DNA of 64,000 bases from Humibacter albus DSM 18994 (lineage in GTDB: Bacteria; Actinomycetota; Actinomycetes; Actinomycetales; Microbacteriaceae), in contig NZ_ATXT01000013.1 in assembly GCF_000421825.1 (NCBI RefSeq), forward strand, positions 248,001-312,000. The letters run 5' to 3'. The first letter of the stretch is position 1. Every line of letters starts with the position of its first letter. The notes below the pieces were generated by a model that was given only the letters and a program-made list of their open reading frames with translations, was not told the origin of the DNA and did not search any database. Below, piece by piece: positions 8,324-15,968 of this stretch. A program made the translations under genes and the position numbers.

Positions 8324-9256
8324 TCAGGCGCTCCGTGGCATCCACTCGATCCCCGTTCCGCCGACGGGAACGAGGTCGTCGAGCTCAGCGAGCGTCGTCG
8401 GATCGAGGGCGACGTCGACGGCCGCCAGGTTCTCCGCCAGGTGGGCCGCGTGGGACGTTCCGGGGATGATCAGCGTGTTCGGCGTGCGCTGCAGCAGCCA
8501 AGCGAGCCCGACCTGAGCAGGTGACGCGTCGAGCCGCTCGGCCGCCGCACGCACGGCGGGCTGCTCCGTCACCTTCGGGTAGCGCGGGAACCCTCCGCCG
8601 AGGGGGAAGAAGGGGACCCAGGCGATTCCCTCGGCGAGGGTGAGTCGCAGCATGTCTTCGAAGTAGCGCTCGACCAGGCTGTACGCGTTCTGCACCGCGG
8701 CGATGCCGACCGGAAGCGCTCGCCGAAGGGTGTCGGTCGTGATCGCGCTGAGGCCGACCGCGCCGATCATGCCCGCGTCGCGCAGCGAGGTCATCACGTC
8801 GAGCTGGTCGTCGAGCGGCACCGCCTGGTCACCCTCCGCGCTCAGGCCCGGGCCGACGTCCAGGCGGCGCAGGTACACCAGGTCGAGGTGATCGCGCCGC
8901 AGCGACCGCAGGTTGTCCTCGACGCTCGCGCGCAGCTCTTCCGGCCGTTGCGCCGCTCGCAGCGGGAGCGGACCGTCTGAGTCCGTGGTCGCTCCCACCT
9001 TCGTGGCGATCACCACATCATCACGATCGTCGACGACGCGGCCGATCACGTCGTTCACGAAGCCGGCACCGTAGAACTCGGCCGTGTCGAGGTGGTTCAC
9101 TCCGGCGTCGAGAGCGGATTGCAGAACGGATGCCGCGACATCCGGATGCGCGGAAAGCTTCTCCAGTTGCATGGCGCCGTAGCCCATGCGTGCGACGGTC
9201 GTGCCGGCCAGCGCGAACTCGCCGCCGGGCACCGGGCGATCTGAGGTGGGTGACAT
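8324..9256 (-). CDS. Aldo/keto reductase
   Basis: A 310-residue NADPH-dependent (by family) aldo/keto reductase with a TIM-barrel layout. Asp57, Tyr62 (LDTAEFYG) and Lys86 (IATKVG) of the catalytic tetrad are present, but the usual histidine after strand 4 is arginine (LVYLRRLD, Arg130). NADP-contact motifs IPGTS near the C-terminus are kept. The ATG at 9256 follows AGGAGT. It is divergent from a TetR gene whose promoter region holds two matching palindromes, so it is probably that regulator's target. The substrate is unknown. Confidence 0.85.
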   Translation of the reverse strand: MSPTSDRPVPGGEFALAGTTVARMGYGAMQLEKLSAHPDVAASVLQSALDAGVNHLDTAEFYGAGFVNDVIGRVVDDRDDVVIATKVGATTDSDGPLPLRAAQRPEELRASVEDNLRSLRRDHLDLVYLRRLDVGPGLSAEGDQAVPLDDQLDVMTSLRDAGMIGAVGLSAITTDTLRRALPVGIAAVQNAYSLVERYFEDMLRLTLAEGIAWVPFFPLGGGFPRYPKVTEQPAVRAAAERLDASPAQVGLAWLLQRTPNTLIIPGTSHAAHLAENLAAVDVALDPTTLAELDDLVPVGGTGIEWMPRSA

Positions 9257-9321
9257 CGGGACTCCTGTTCTCGTGATGAACCATCCCATCCGCGAACTCT
9301 CGGGCTAAGATGAAGATGAAT

Positions 9322-9366
9322 CGGAGGGCTCTCCGGTTACTGAGTAGAATAGCGGAGGATCCTCCG
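9322..9366. promoter_or_regulatory. Two TetR-type operators flanking a -10 box
   Basis: CGGAGGGCTCTCCG (9322-9335) and CGGAGGATCCTCCG (9353-9366, a perfect 14-bp palindrome) share 11 of 14 bases and are 31 bp apart, three helical turns. A -10-like TAGAAT lies between them at 9345-9350. The second palindrome also contains the GGAGG ribosome site of the TetR gene. This suggests autorepression plus control of the divergent aldo/keto reductase. Confidence 0.55.
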
Positions 9367-9367
9367 G

Positions 9368-10039
9368 ATGTCGAGCAGTGTTCCTGTGCCTGCCCGCAAC
9401 ACCACGGCGCGGGCGATCGGTGACAGTCCCGCCGATGGGGCGAACGGGACCCCGGCGCCCGCTGAAGGAGGAGCCGGCGCACGCAAGCCGCGGGCGGATG
9501 CCATCCGCAATCGGGCTCTGCTGCTCAGCGCAGCGCGCAACGCTTTCGCGTCGGCGAACGACGATGCCGACGTCTCCCTCGACGCCATCGCTCGGGCGGC
9601 CGGCGTGGGAATCGGCACGCTCTACCGCAACTTTCCGACGCGGGAGGCGCTCGTCGAGGCGCTGTATGCGAGCGAGCTCGACGAGGTGGTGGAGGCCGCA
9701 TCGGTTCTGCTGGCCGAGCGGCGCCCTGGCAACGAAACGATGCGCCGCTGGATGGACCGCTACACCCGCTTCGTCGCCGCGAAGCAAGGCATGCCTAGTG
9801 CCCTCCGCATGGCGTGGGCATCAGGTTCGGTCAGCATGCGCGATACCCGCGCGCGCATCCGCGACACCGTCGCCGAACTGTTGGCGGCGGGAGCGGAGGA
9901 CGGCACTCTTCGGTCCGATGTGACGGCCGACGACCTGACCGACATGCTCGTCGGCGTCTTCGTGGCAACCGGTGACGCGAAGAACACTGAGCGGGTGGGA
10001 CGGCTCTTGGATCTGCTGATGGACGGATTGCGACCGTAG
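9368..10039 (+). CDS. TetR/AcrR family transcriptional regulator
   Basis: A 223-residue repressor. About 40 residues of Pro/Ala/Gly-rich leader precede the helix-turn-helix (SLDAIARAAGVGIGTLYRNFPTREALVEALY, split: core IGTLYRNFPTREAL), typical of TetR DNA-binding domains; the rest is a helical ligand-binding domain. The ATG at 9368 follows GGAGG inside a palindrome. It is divergent from the aldo/keto reductase and probably controls it. The ligand is unknown. Confidence 0.85.
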   Translation: MSSSVPVPARNTTARAIGDSPADGANGTPAPAEGGAGARKPRADAIRNRALLLSAARNAFASANDDADVSLDAIARAAGVGIGTLYRNFPTREALVEALYASELDEVVEAASVLLAERRPGNETMRRWMDRYTRFVAAKQGMPSALRMAWASGSVSMRDTRARIRDTVAELLAAGAEDGTLRSDVTADDLTDMLVGVFVATGDAKNTERVGRLLDLLMDGLRP

Positions 10040-10047
10040 CGCTACGG
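10034..10047. terminator. Palindrome at TetR gene end
   Basis: CCGTAGCGCTACGG is a perfect 14-bp palindrome that contains the TAG stop of the TetR gene and lies before the convergent hypothetical gene. It could fold as a short hairpin terminator; there is no U-tract. Confidence 0.3.
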
Positions 10048-10117
10048 GGCTGCTCGCCACCGCTGTATCGGCGGCACGCCGCACGGTCGGGTGCAGTCGG
10101 TACAGGAACCCCGCGGC

Positions 10118-10717
10118 TCAGCCTTCCCCTGTTAGCGCCTCCAGCTCGGCGCGCAGGCCGGCCAGCTCGATGTCGCGGTCGATGGGATCGAGCTGCGACG
10201 GGGCATCCGGTGTGTATTGCAGCGCGTGATCGAGGAGCGAGGTGCTCATCTCTTCCCATGCCTCCTGCCTTGCCTGCTCGATGAGGTCGAGAAGGTAGTC
10301 CTCTTCGTCGGCCTTCTGCCGAAGCTGCGAGGCCGCCTGCGTCGCGACCATGAGCCGGTGCCTCACGTTGGGCTCGTCACCTCGCCGATAGTCGTGAACG
10401 TGTTCGGCGCGCCCCATGCGGCCGATGGTGTGCGCGAGCTCTTCCGTGAGCCTGTCGGATGCCTCCTGCGATTCGTCGGCGAGCTCTCGGAACGTGTCGG
10501 ATGCCAGCGGCAGGTACGCCTGCGCGTCATACACCCGAGGAGAGATCACCGCGTCGACGGCGATGGCGTTCTTCAGGCGCAGCCTCGCGGCGTACTCGGA
10601 GATCATCAGGCCTTCTGAGACGGACTGCTCCACGGTCGCCGGCGGCGGCACCACGACGGCGGCATCGTTGTACGGCTTGAGGATGCGCCGCGTGCGCCAC
10701 CGATCGAACCAGCCCAC
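10118..10717 (-). CDS. Hypothetical cytosolic protein, helical
   Basis: A 199-residue protein without a recognised domain. It begins MGWFDRWRTRRILK-like with basic residues, then long charged helices (SDTFRELADESQEASDRLTEELAH, in part) that look coiled-coil-like. The GTG start at 10717 is preferred because GAGGAGGGG lies upstream; an upstream in-frame GTG at 10753 has no ribosome site. No signal peptide or membrane segment is seen. Function unknown. Confidence 0.6.
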   Translation of the reverse strand: MGWFDRWRTRRILKPYNDAAVVVPPPATVEQSVSEGLMISEYAARLRLKNAIAVDAVISPRVYDAQAYLPLASDTFRELADESQEASDRLTEELAHTIGRMGRAEHVHDYRRGDEPNVRHRLMVATQAASQLRQKADEEDYLLDLIEQARQEAWEEMSTSLLDHALQYTPDAPSQLDPIDRDIELAGLRAELEALTGEG

Positions 10718-10961
10718 CGGCCCCTCCTCTACCAGGGTTAAAGGTACCGGCACGCGCCCCGCCGCAGAGGATGCGGTGCCGCCCGATCGGACGCCGATCG
10801 CCGGGTCCCGTGCCGCTGGTCACGCCATGACGGCAACGGCGACCGGAAACGTTCTCAGCTTGCACCCAGCTGTTGCCGGGTTTCCCTGAGCCGGGTCGCT
10901 TAGCCTCGACATCGGGCTCGGCTGCGAGCCCCGCGAATCAGCGGCATTCCGAGAGGCGCAC

Positions 10962-12260
10962 ATGACCGATCACGAGACCCGGCACAGCCGTGCTGCGGCA
11001 CGTGCTGCGCGGTCGCGCGCCGGCATCGCGCGGCATGGCCGCCTTCGCTCGCATCCCTGGGCCACCTTCGGCAAGGTCATCGCCTCCATCGTCGCCGTGT
11101 CCGTCGTGAGCGTCCTCGGCATCGCGGGCGTGGCCGCCGTCAACCTGGTGAGCGACACGAAGAAGTCGTTCCATCTGAGCGGTGAAAGCAGCCAGGATGT
11201 TCCGAATGTCGCCGAGCTCAAGGGCGGGGTGAACATCCTGATCGCGGCATCCGACACGCGAAGCGGCCAGGGCGACTCCTGGGGCTCGCTCGACGATAGC
11301 GAGGGCGCGGGCAACAACGACGTGACGATGCTGCTGCACCTCTCATCCGACCACACGCACGCGATCGTGGTCAGTTATCCGCGCGACCTGATGGTGCCGA
11401 TCCCGGCCTGCGGAGACAACGACGCCCAGTATCAGGCGCAGTTCAACACGACGCTCTCCGAAGGCGGCATGAGCTGCGTGGCCGACACCGTCACCCAGAT
11501 GACGGGCGTCAAGATCCCGTTCGCGGCGATGATTACCTTCGAGGGAGTCGTCGCCATGTCGAACGCCGTGGGCGGCGTGCAGGTGTGCATCGGCGGAGAC
11601 GGCATCGACGACCCTGACACGAGCCTCAACCTGCCCGCCGGCAACGTGACGCTCGAGGGGCAGAATGCCGCCGAGTTCCTGCGCACCCGGCACGGTGTCG
11701 GCGACGGCTCCGACCTCTCCCGCATCAGCAACCAGCAGGTGTTCCTCTCCTCGCTGGTGCGCACGATCATGAGCAACGACACCTTGACCAACCCGGCGAA
11801 AGTCTGGGGCCTGGCGAAGGCGACGACCAAGAACGTCTCGCTCTCCGACAGCCTGAACAACGTGACGACGCTGTACCAGATCGCGATGGCGCTCAAGGGG
11901 CTGAGCTGGAGCAACATCGCGTTCGTGCAGTACCCGACCGTGGAAGATCCCGACAACGTGAACCGAGTGGTCCCTGACGAGGATGCCGCCCAGACGCTCA
12001 ACAACGCGATCATCAACGATCAGTACATCCAGATCACCGGCGGTACCGGCGACGGCTCGGTCACCTCGTCCGACCAGCCGGCGACGCAGCCGTCGGGCGC
12101 GAGTACCTCCTCGAGCAGCAAGGGCACGTCGAGCAGCAAGAAGAAGTCGAAGGGCACGAGCACCTCGACGCCTGCTCCGACTTCGACTCCCGTGCAACTG
12201 AGCGAGAACGTGCACGGTCAGACCGCCGCGACGCAGACCTGCTCGAACGGCGCCGGCTGA
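10962..12260 (+). CDS. LytR-CpsA-Psr (LCP) family cell-wall glycopolymer ligase
   Basis: A 432-residue membrane-anchored LCP protein. A basic cytoplasmic tail is followed by one membrane helix (about residues 37-63) and the LCP domain with NILIAASDTRSGQG, SYPRDLMVPIP and the Arg-rich FLRTRHGVGDGSDLSRI, which bind the polyprenyl-pyrophosphate substrate. By family it transfers glycopolymers from lipid carrier to peptidoglycan outside the cell. The last 70 residues are a Ser/Thr/Lys-rich linker ending in a segment with one Cys. It is monocistronic here. Confidence 0.9.
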   Translation: MTDHETRHSRAAARAARSRAGIARHGRLRSHPWATFGKVIASIVAVSVVSVLGIAGVAAVNLVSDTKKSFHLSGESSQDVPNVAELKGGVNILIAASDTRSGQGDSWGSLDDSEGAGNNDVTMLLHLSSDHTHAIVVSYPRDLMVPIPACGDNDAQYQAQFNTTLSEGGMSCVADTVTQMTGVKIPFAAMITFEGVVAMSNAVGGVQVCIGGDGIDDPDTSLNLPAGNVTLEGQNAAEFLRTRHGVGDGSDLSRISNQQVFLSSLVRTIMSNDTLTNPAKVWGLAKATTKNVSLSDSLNNVTTLYQIAMALKGLSWSNIAFVQYPTVEDPDNVNRVVPDEDAAQTLNNAIINDQYIQITGGTGDGSVTSSDQPATQPSGASTSSSSKGTSSSKKKSKGTSTSTPAPTSTPVQLSENVHGQTAATQTCSNGAG

Positions 12261-12334
12261 CCCTGCCCCGGGGCTGCATTGCCATCACCCCATGGATGGC
12301 CCGGGCCGATGGGTTTCGAGCATCGGATGCCCGG

Positions 12335-12364
12335 TTCGGCCGAGCCTCCAGCGTCCGTTATGAT
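12335..12364 (+). promoter_or_regulatory. Likely tRNA-Ser promoter
   Basis: A TATGAT -10-like hexamer at 12359-12364 lies 34 bases before the tRNA, with TTCGGC 18 bases further upstream as a weak -35. Position and -10 match support it; the -35 is poor. Confidence 0.35.
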
Positions 12365-12398
12365 GGTCTGCGTGTGTCCGCCAGGGGCGGCCGCACAT

Positions 12399-12487
12399 GG
12401 AGACGTCGCATAGTCCGGTCGAGTGCACCACCCTGCTAAGGTGGAGTCCCCGCAAGGGGACCGAGGGTTCAAATCCCTCCGTCTCCG
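12399..12487 (+). tRNA. tRNA-Ser (anticodon GCT)
   Basis: An 89-base class II tRNA. The acceptor stem pairs GGAGACG (12399-12405) with CGTCTCC (12480-12486), with discriminator G at 12487. The anticodon stem CCACC/GGTGG encloses loop CTGCTAA, so the anticodon GCT is at 12435-12437. A long variable arm (GTCCCCGCAAGGGGAC) and the T-loop GGGTTCAAATCCC are clear. The full CCA end is not encoded. Confidence 0.95.
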
Positions 12488-12650
12488 CAGAACATTTGCT
12501 GGTCAGGCGCCGATCGTCGGCGATTCGGCGCGTCGATCAGCCACGACGAACCCCTAGCAGGGCGTTCAATCGGCCGCGTCAGGAGCGTTGCGGCCACATG
12601 GATCCTCCTATGAGCGTCGCCGTCGCGGGTGAACTCGGCAGAATCACGTT

Positions 12651-13283
12651 ATGGCCAAGCGCGCTCCCAGTACCACAAGCCGGCTATCCGCATACACGGA
12701 CGCGGTGTTCGCCGTCATCATCACGATCATGGCGTTGGAGATCCGCCCTCCCGACTCTCCCACCCTCGCCGGACTTTTCTCGCTGTGGCCGACGGTCGTC
12801 AGCTATGCAGTCAGTTATGTGTTCGTCGCCATCATCTGGATGAACCATCACTATCTGATGGGATACAGCTCGGCTCCGACCGTCAGACTGATCTGGCTGA
12901 ACTTCGGCCATCTCTTCTTTGTGTCGCTGCTGCCCTTCGCCACGAGCTGGATGGCAGACACGGAGTTGGCCCATCTGCCCGTGATCACCTACGCGATCCT
13001 GTTCGTCGTCACCGACGGCATGTACAACCTCTTCGAGCGTGAGATCCTCCGGCATTCCGACGCCTTCACCCCGCGCGAATACGTCACCATTCGGCGGCGT
13101 TCCCTGGCCGCTCTCGCCCTGTTCACGCTTGCGGCGATCGCTGCATTCTTCGAACCCTGGGTCGGGTTCGGCATCGTCTGCGTCGCACTCGCGCTGCACT
13201 TACGGCCGGATGTCCCGCGCTGGCTCATCAGAGCACGGCGCGGGCACGGTGCTGGCGGCGACGACCCGTCGGGCGCCGAATGA
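12651..13283 (+). CDS. TMEM175/DUF1211-type integral membrane protein
   Basis: A 210-residue membrane protein. The N-terminal signature RLSAYTDAVFAVIITIMALEI matches the conserved first helix of the bacterial TMEM175 (DUF1211) potassium-channel family, and five further hydrophobic segments follow. The C-terminal tail is basic. A CAGAAT box at 12639 ends six bases before the ATG, so the message may be leaderless. Family assignment is good; potassium transport here is inferred from the family. Confidence 0.8.
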   Translation: MAKRAPSTTSRLSAYTDAVFAVIITIMALEIRPPDSPTLAGLFSLWPTVVSYAVSYVFVAIIWMNHHYLMGYSSAPTVRLIWLNFGHLFFVSLLPFATSWMADTELAHLPVITYAILFVVTDGMYNLFEREILRHSDAFTPREYVTIRRRSLAALALFTLAAIAAFFEPWVGFGIVCVALALHLRPDVPRWLIRARRGHGAGGDDPSGAE

Positions 13284-13347
13284 ACCCGAGGTTCGAGCGC
13301 TACTGTGTGGACCGATCGAAGGCGAGACAGGCGGGAGTACACCAAGC

Positions 13348-13641
13348 ATGAGCACGCACATCGATTGGGATCGAGTCACCGCGGAGCACGTTCAGTCTGC
13401 GCTCGAGGACTATGACAGGCTCGGGCCGGATGCCTTCTTCGCCGCGCACGGCTACGCCCCGACCACCACCTATGAACTGGTGCAGTCGGGTCGCGCGTAC
13501 CCGCCGAAAGCGATCCTCGGCACCGCCTACGAGCTCGCCACAGGAACCCGGCTGAGCCCCACTGATTTCGAGGGCGGCAAGAGCGGAGCCGTCAAGATCC
13601 TCGCCACGCTCGGATTCACCGTCGAGCCCAAGCACCGGTGA
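13348..13641 (+). CDS. Stand-alone ScoMcrA-like N-terminal head-domain protein
   Basis: A 97-residue protein that resembles only the N-terminal head domain of ScoMcrA-type restriction enzymes: IDWDRVTAEHVQSALEDYD, then YELVQSGRAYPPKAILGTAY and a C-terminal AVKILATLGFTV. The sulfur-binding, SRA and HNH parts are absent and no nuclease gene follows; the next gene is convergent. It has a GGGAG ribosome site about ten bases before ATG 13348. It could be an accessory DNA-binding module or a remnant. Recognition is from pattern memory. Confidence 0.6.
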   Translation: MSTHIDWDRVTAEHVQSALEDYDRLGPDAFFAAHGYAPTTTYELVQSGRAYPPKAILGTAYELATGTRLSPTDFEGGKSGAVKILATLGFTVEPKHR

Positions 13642-13714
13642 GATCCGCGCTGCCGCGGCGAACGCTACGTTCGGCCGACCATGACCGACGTCTCGCCTGA
13701 CAGCGCGCCGCCAT

Positions 13715-13747
13715 GCGCCGTGACATCGATGGGCGAAGTCACGGCGC
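13715..13747. terminator. Bidirectional terminator hairpin
   Basis: GCGCCGTGAC (13715-13724) and GTCACGGCGC (13738-13747) form a perfect 10-bp stem with a 13-base loop between the convergent head-domain gene and the SDR gene. It overlaps the SDR stop codon. Confidence 0.6.
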
Positions 13748-14518
13748 TGACAGGTCGTCTGCGACATCCCAGATCTGCCCGCTGGCGTCACCATCGTGGA
13801 GCAGATGTGTCATGAGTCCTTCCGCCGATCGAGTTGCCGTGATCAGTCGTCCGGAATCGTGCATGCCCGTGAACCGGTCGTGGAGTCCGCGTCCGATGCG
13901 GTCCGGATCCTGTGCCCGGATCCACTCCTGCATCGCGGTGTCGACGGTGCCCGGTCGGTAGACGTTCGCCGTCACGCCCGTTCCGTGCAGCTCCACGGCG
14001 AGGTTGAGCGTGTGGGCTTCCAGCCCGGACTTCGAGGTCGCGTAGACCGTGCCGCCCACCATGGAGCCCGGATGCTCCGCGATCCCGCTGGACACGTTGA
14101 CCACCCGACCGAAACCGCGAGCCGCCATCCCACCGACGAAGGCTCCCGCGAGCAGGATCGGCGCGATCACGTTCAGCTCAAGCGCGCGACGCACCTCACG
14201 GGCGTCCAGCGAAGCGGTCGGCCCGAGAGGGGCGACGGTCGCTGCCGCCGACACCAGGATGTCGATGCTTGCGTCCGTCTCGAGCGCGGCGGTGACCTTG
14301 TCGACACCAGACGGCTTCGCAAGATCGATCGCCAGCGTCGTGGCGGCGGCACCCGATGCCCTGACTCGAGCGGCGGTGCGCTCCAGCTCGGTCGCCGATC
14401 GCGCCACGATGATCACCGTCGCGGCACCCGCGATCGCCAACTGCTCCGCGATGGCCGCGCCGATCCCTCGTCCGCCTCCGGTCACCAATGCCGTTCGACC
14501 GCTCACCATCGAATCCAT
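13739..14518 (-). CDS. Short-chain dehydrogenase/reductase (SDR)
   Basis: A 259-residue classical SDR. The Rossmann cofactor motif is TGGGRGIG (about residues 13-20), the active-site Ser is in NVSSGIAE and the catalytic YxxxK is YATSK. An NADP(H) or NAD(H) oxidoreductase by family; the substrate is not predictable. The start at 14518 follows AAAGGAAGG and lies 15 bases after the peroxiredoxin-like gene, so both form an operon likely repressed by the divergent TetR protein. Confidence 0.85.
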   Translation of the reverse strand: MDSMVSGRTALVTGGGRGIGAAIAEQLAIAGAATVIIVARSATELERTAARVRASGAAATTLAIDLAKPSGVDKVTAALETDASIDILVSAAATVAPLGPTASLDAREVRRALELNVIAPILLAGAFVGGMAARGFGRVVNVSSGIAEHPGSMVGGTVYATSKSGLEAHTLNLAVELHGTGVTANVYRPGTVDTAMQEWIRAQDPDRIGRGLHDRFTGMHDSGRLITATRSAEGLMTHLLHDGDASGQIWDVADDLSAP

Positions 14519-14532
14519 GCTGGCCCTTCCTT

Positions 14533-15174
14533 TCACAGGCCGAGGCGGTCCATGGCCGCCACGATTTCGCTCGGCTCCGTACGGCTCGAGTAGTCCGGGT
14601 GCACGTCGATCCAGGCCAGGTTGCCCATCCGATCGACGATCGCCGTGGTGGGCATCGGCAGCGTCGTGGTTCCGTCGGCGTTGACCTGCTCGAGGTCGAG
14701 TCCGTGCTCGAGCTGAGCGTGCCTCGCGTCATCGCTGGGACGGGTGAGGATGCCCAGGAGTGACGCGAGTCGGTTGCCGGGGTCGGAGAGCACGGCGAAG
14801 TCCAGATCGTGCTTCTGCTTCATGGTCAACGACCCGTCGGGCTTCTGCGGGCTCACCGCCACCAGAACCGCATCGCGCTCGACGAGAATCGGGCTCAGTT
14901 CACGCCGATAGGCCGAGAGGGCGAGATTGCAGTACGGGCACCACGCGCCGCGATAGAACACGACGACAGCGGTCCGGCCGCCGATCACCTCGGAAAGCCG
15001 TACGGCTTCCGACAGCGGAGTGAGGAGTTCCGCATCGGGAAAGGTCTCTCCCGGTGAGACCGCGGCGTGCACATGCAATCGGTGCTGCTCCGCTTGTTCT
15101 CGAGCCCAGACATCCTGTCGGTCGCTACCGGCGGTCATGGTCTCGACGGCGTCGCGGATGGGGGTCTCAGTCAT
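14533..15174 (-). CDS. Peroxiredoxin-like thiol protein (AhpC/TSA family)
   Basis: A 213-residue thioredoxin-fold protein with the active site FYRGAWCPYCNLAL, a CxxC pair in the position of the peroxidatic Cys. SVSPQKPDGSLTMKQKHDL and the late PTTAIVDRMGNLAWIDV are typical of peroxiredoxin-like (AhpC/TSA) proteins. It probably reduces peroxides or acts as a thiol oxidoreductase in the cytoplasm. First gene of a two-gene operon with the SDR, behind TGTAC-type operators. Confidence 0.8.
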   Translation of the reverse strand: MTETPIRDAVETMTAGSDRQDVWAREQAEQHRLHVHAAVSPGETFPDAELLTPLSEAVRLSEVIGGRTAVVVFYRGAWCPYCNLALSAYRRELSPILVERDAVLVAVSPQKPDGSLTMKQKHDLDFAVLSDPGNRLASLLGILTRPSDDARHAQLEHGLDLEQVNADGTTTLPMPTTAIVDRMGNLAWIDVHPDYSSRTEPSEIVAAMDRLGL

Positions 15175-15202
15175 CGGTCGAGGTCCTCACTGATGGATGG
15201 AA

Positions 15203-15252
15203 TGTACTGACTGGTACAGTGATAGCAACCCAAAAATGTACTCGCAAGTACA
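15203..15252. promoter_or_regulatory. Two TGTAC-N6-GTACA operators
   Basis: TGTACTGACTGGTACA (15203-15218) and TGTACTCGCAAGTACA (15237-15252) are 16-bp inverted repeats with matching outer arms, 34 bp apart, in the divergent region between the peroxiredoxin/SDR operon and the TetR gene. They are the expected kind of binding site for this TetR protein and would let it control both directions. Confidence 0.7.
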
Positions 15253-15277
15253 AAACCAACCCAAGCGAAGGAGTCCC

Positions 15278-15952
15278 GTGAAGGCGCACGTGGCGTCATC
15301 GTCAGCAGGAGACGTCATGCCCGCGAACCGATGGCGGCTGCCGCCGACCAGAAAGGGCCAGGAGACGAGGGAGCGCATCGTGAGTTCGGCGGCTGCCCTG
15401 ATGTTCCGCAACGGAGTGGAAGGCACGACGCTCGACGAGGTCACCGAGTCGGCGCACGTGGGAAAGTCGCAGATCTACCACTATTTCGACGACAAGGCCG
15501 CACTGGTCGCGGCGGTCGTCGAATACCAGGCGACACAGGTGCTCGATGCGGGCGGCCCCCAGACGATGACCCTCGACTCCTGGGCGGCCTGGGATGCTTG
15601 GCGCGAGGCGGTCGTCACGTCGTATGCGGCATCCGGTTGCGTCGGCGGATGCCCGATCGGCTCGTTGTCGGGCGAGCTCGCGGATCGCGACGAGGACTCC
15701 AGGGTGCGTCTCGCCGCCGCATTCGAGCGCTGGCAACGCGGATTCGAGCATGGCCTCGCCTCGATGAGGGAAGCCGGGGCCCTTCGCGCCGACGCGGATG
15801 TCCCGACCCTGGCGACCTGCGTCCTCGCCTCGCTCGAGGGCGGGCTCCTGCTGTCTCAGGTCACCAAGTCGGAGCACGCCCTGCGCACCGCGCTCGACGG
15901 CGCGATCGCCCTCCTGCGCTCCTGGAGCCCGGAGGAATACTCGCGCCCGTAA
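15278..15952 (+). CDS. TetR family regulator (LmrA/YxaF-like)
   Basis: A 224-residue TetR protein. The helix-turn-helix is TLDEVTESAHVGKSQIYHYF, and the C-terminal domain holds ASGCVGGCPIGSLSGEL, a Cys-containing motif common in the LmrA/YxaF branch. The GTG at 15278 follows AAGGAG; an ATG at 15317 is the alternative. It is divergent from a peroxiredoxin/SDR operon with two shared operators. The motif's cysteines invite a redox- or electrophile-sensing model, but that is inference. Confidence 0.85.
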   Translation: MKAHVASSSAGDVMPANRWRLPPTRKGQETRERIVSSAAALMFRNGVEGTTLDEVTESAHVGKSQIYHYFDDKAALVAAVVEYQATQVLDAGGPQTMTLDSWAAWDAWREAVVTSYAASGCVGGCPIGSLSGELADRDEDSRVRLAAAFERWQRGFEHGLASMREAGALRADADVPTLATCVLASLEGGLLLSQVTKSEHALRTALDGAIALLRSWSPEEYSRP

Positions 15953-15961
15953 GCGGGCGCG
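15942..15961. terminator. Terminator hairpin with the stop codon in its loop
   Basis: CGCGCCCG (15942-15949) and CGGGCGCG (15954-15961) make a perfect 8-bp stem with tetraloop TAAG. The TAA is the stop codon of the TetR gene. It lies seven bases before the end of the convergent membrane-protein gene, so it may serve both. Confidence 0.6.
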
Positions 15962-15968
15962 GCGACCG

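Noticed and set aside
12399-12487. tRNA-Ser as an integration site of a mobile element
   Set aside because: The 3' end of the tRNA is not repeated further on in the window that I can see, and no integrase lies next to it.
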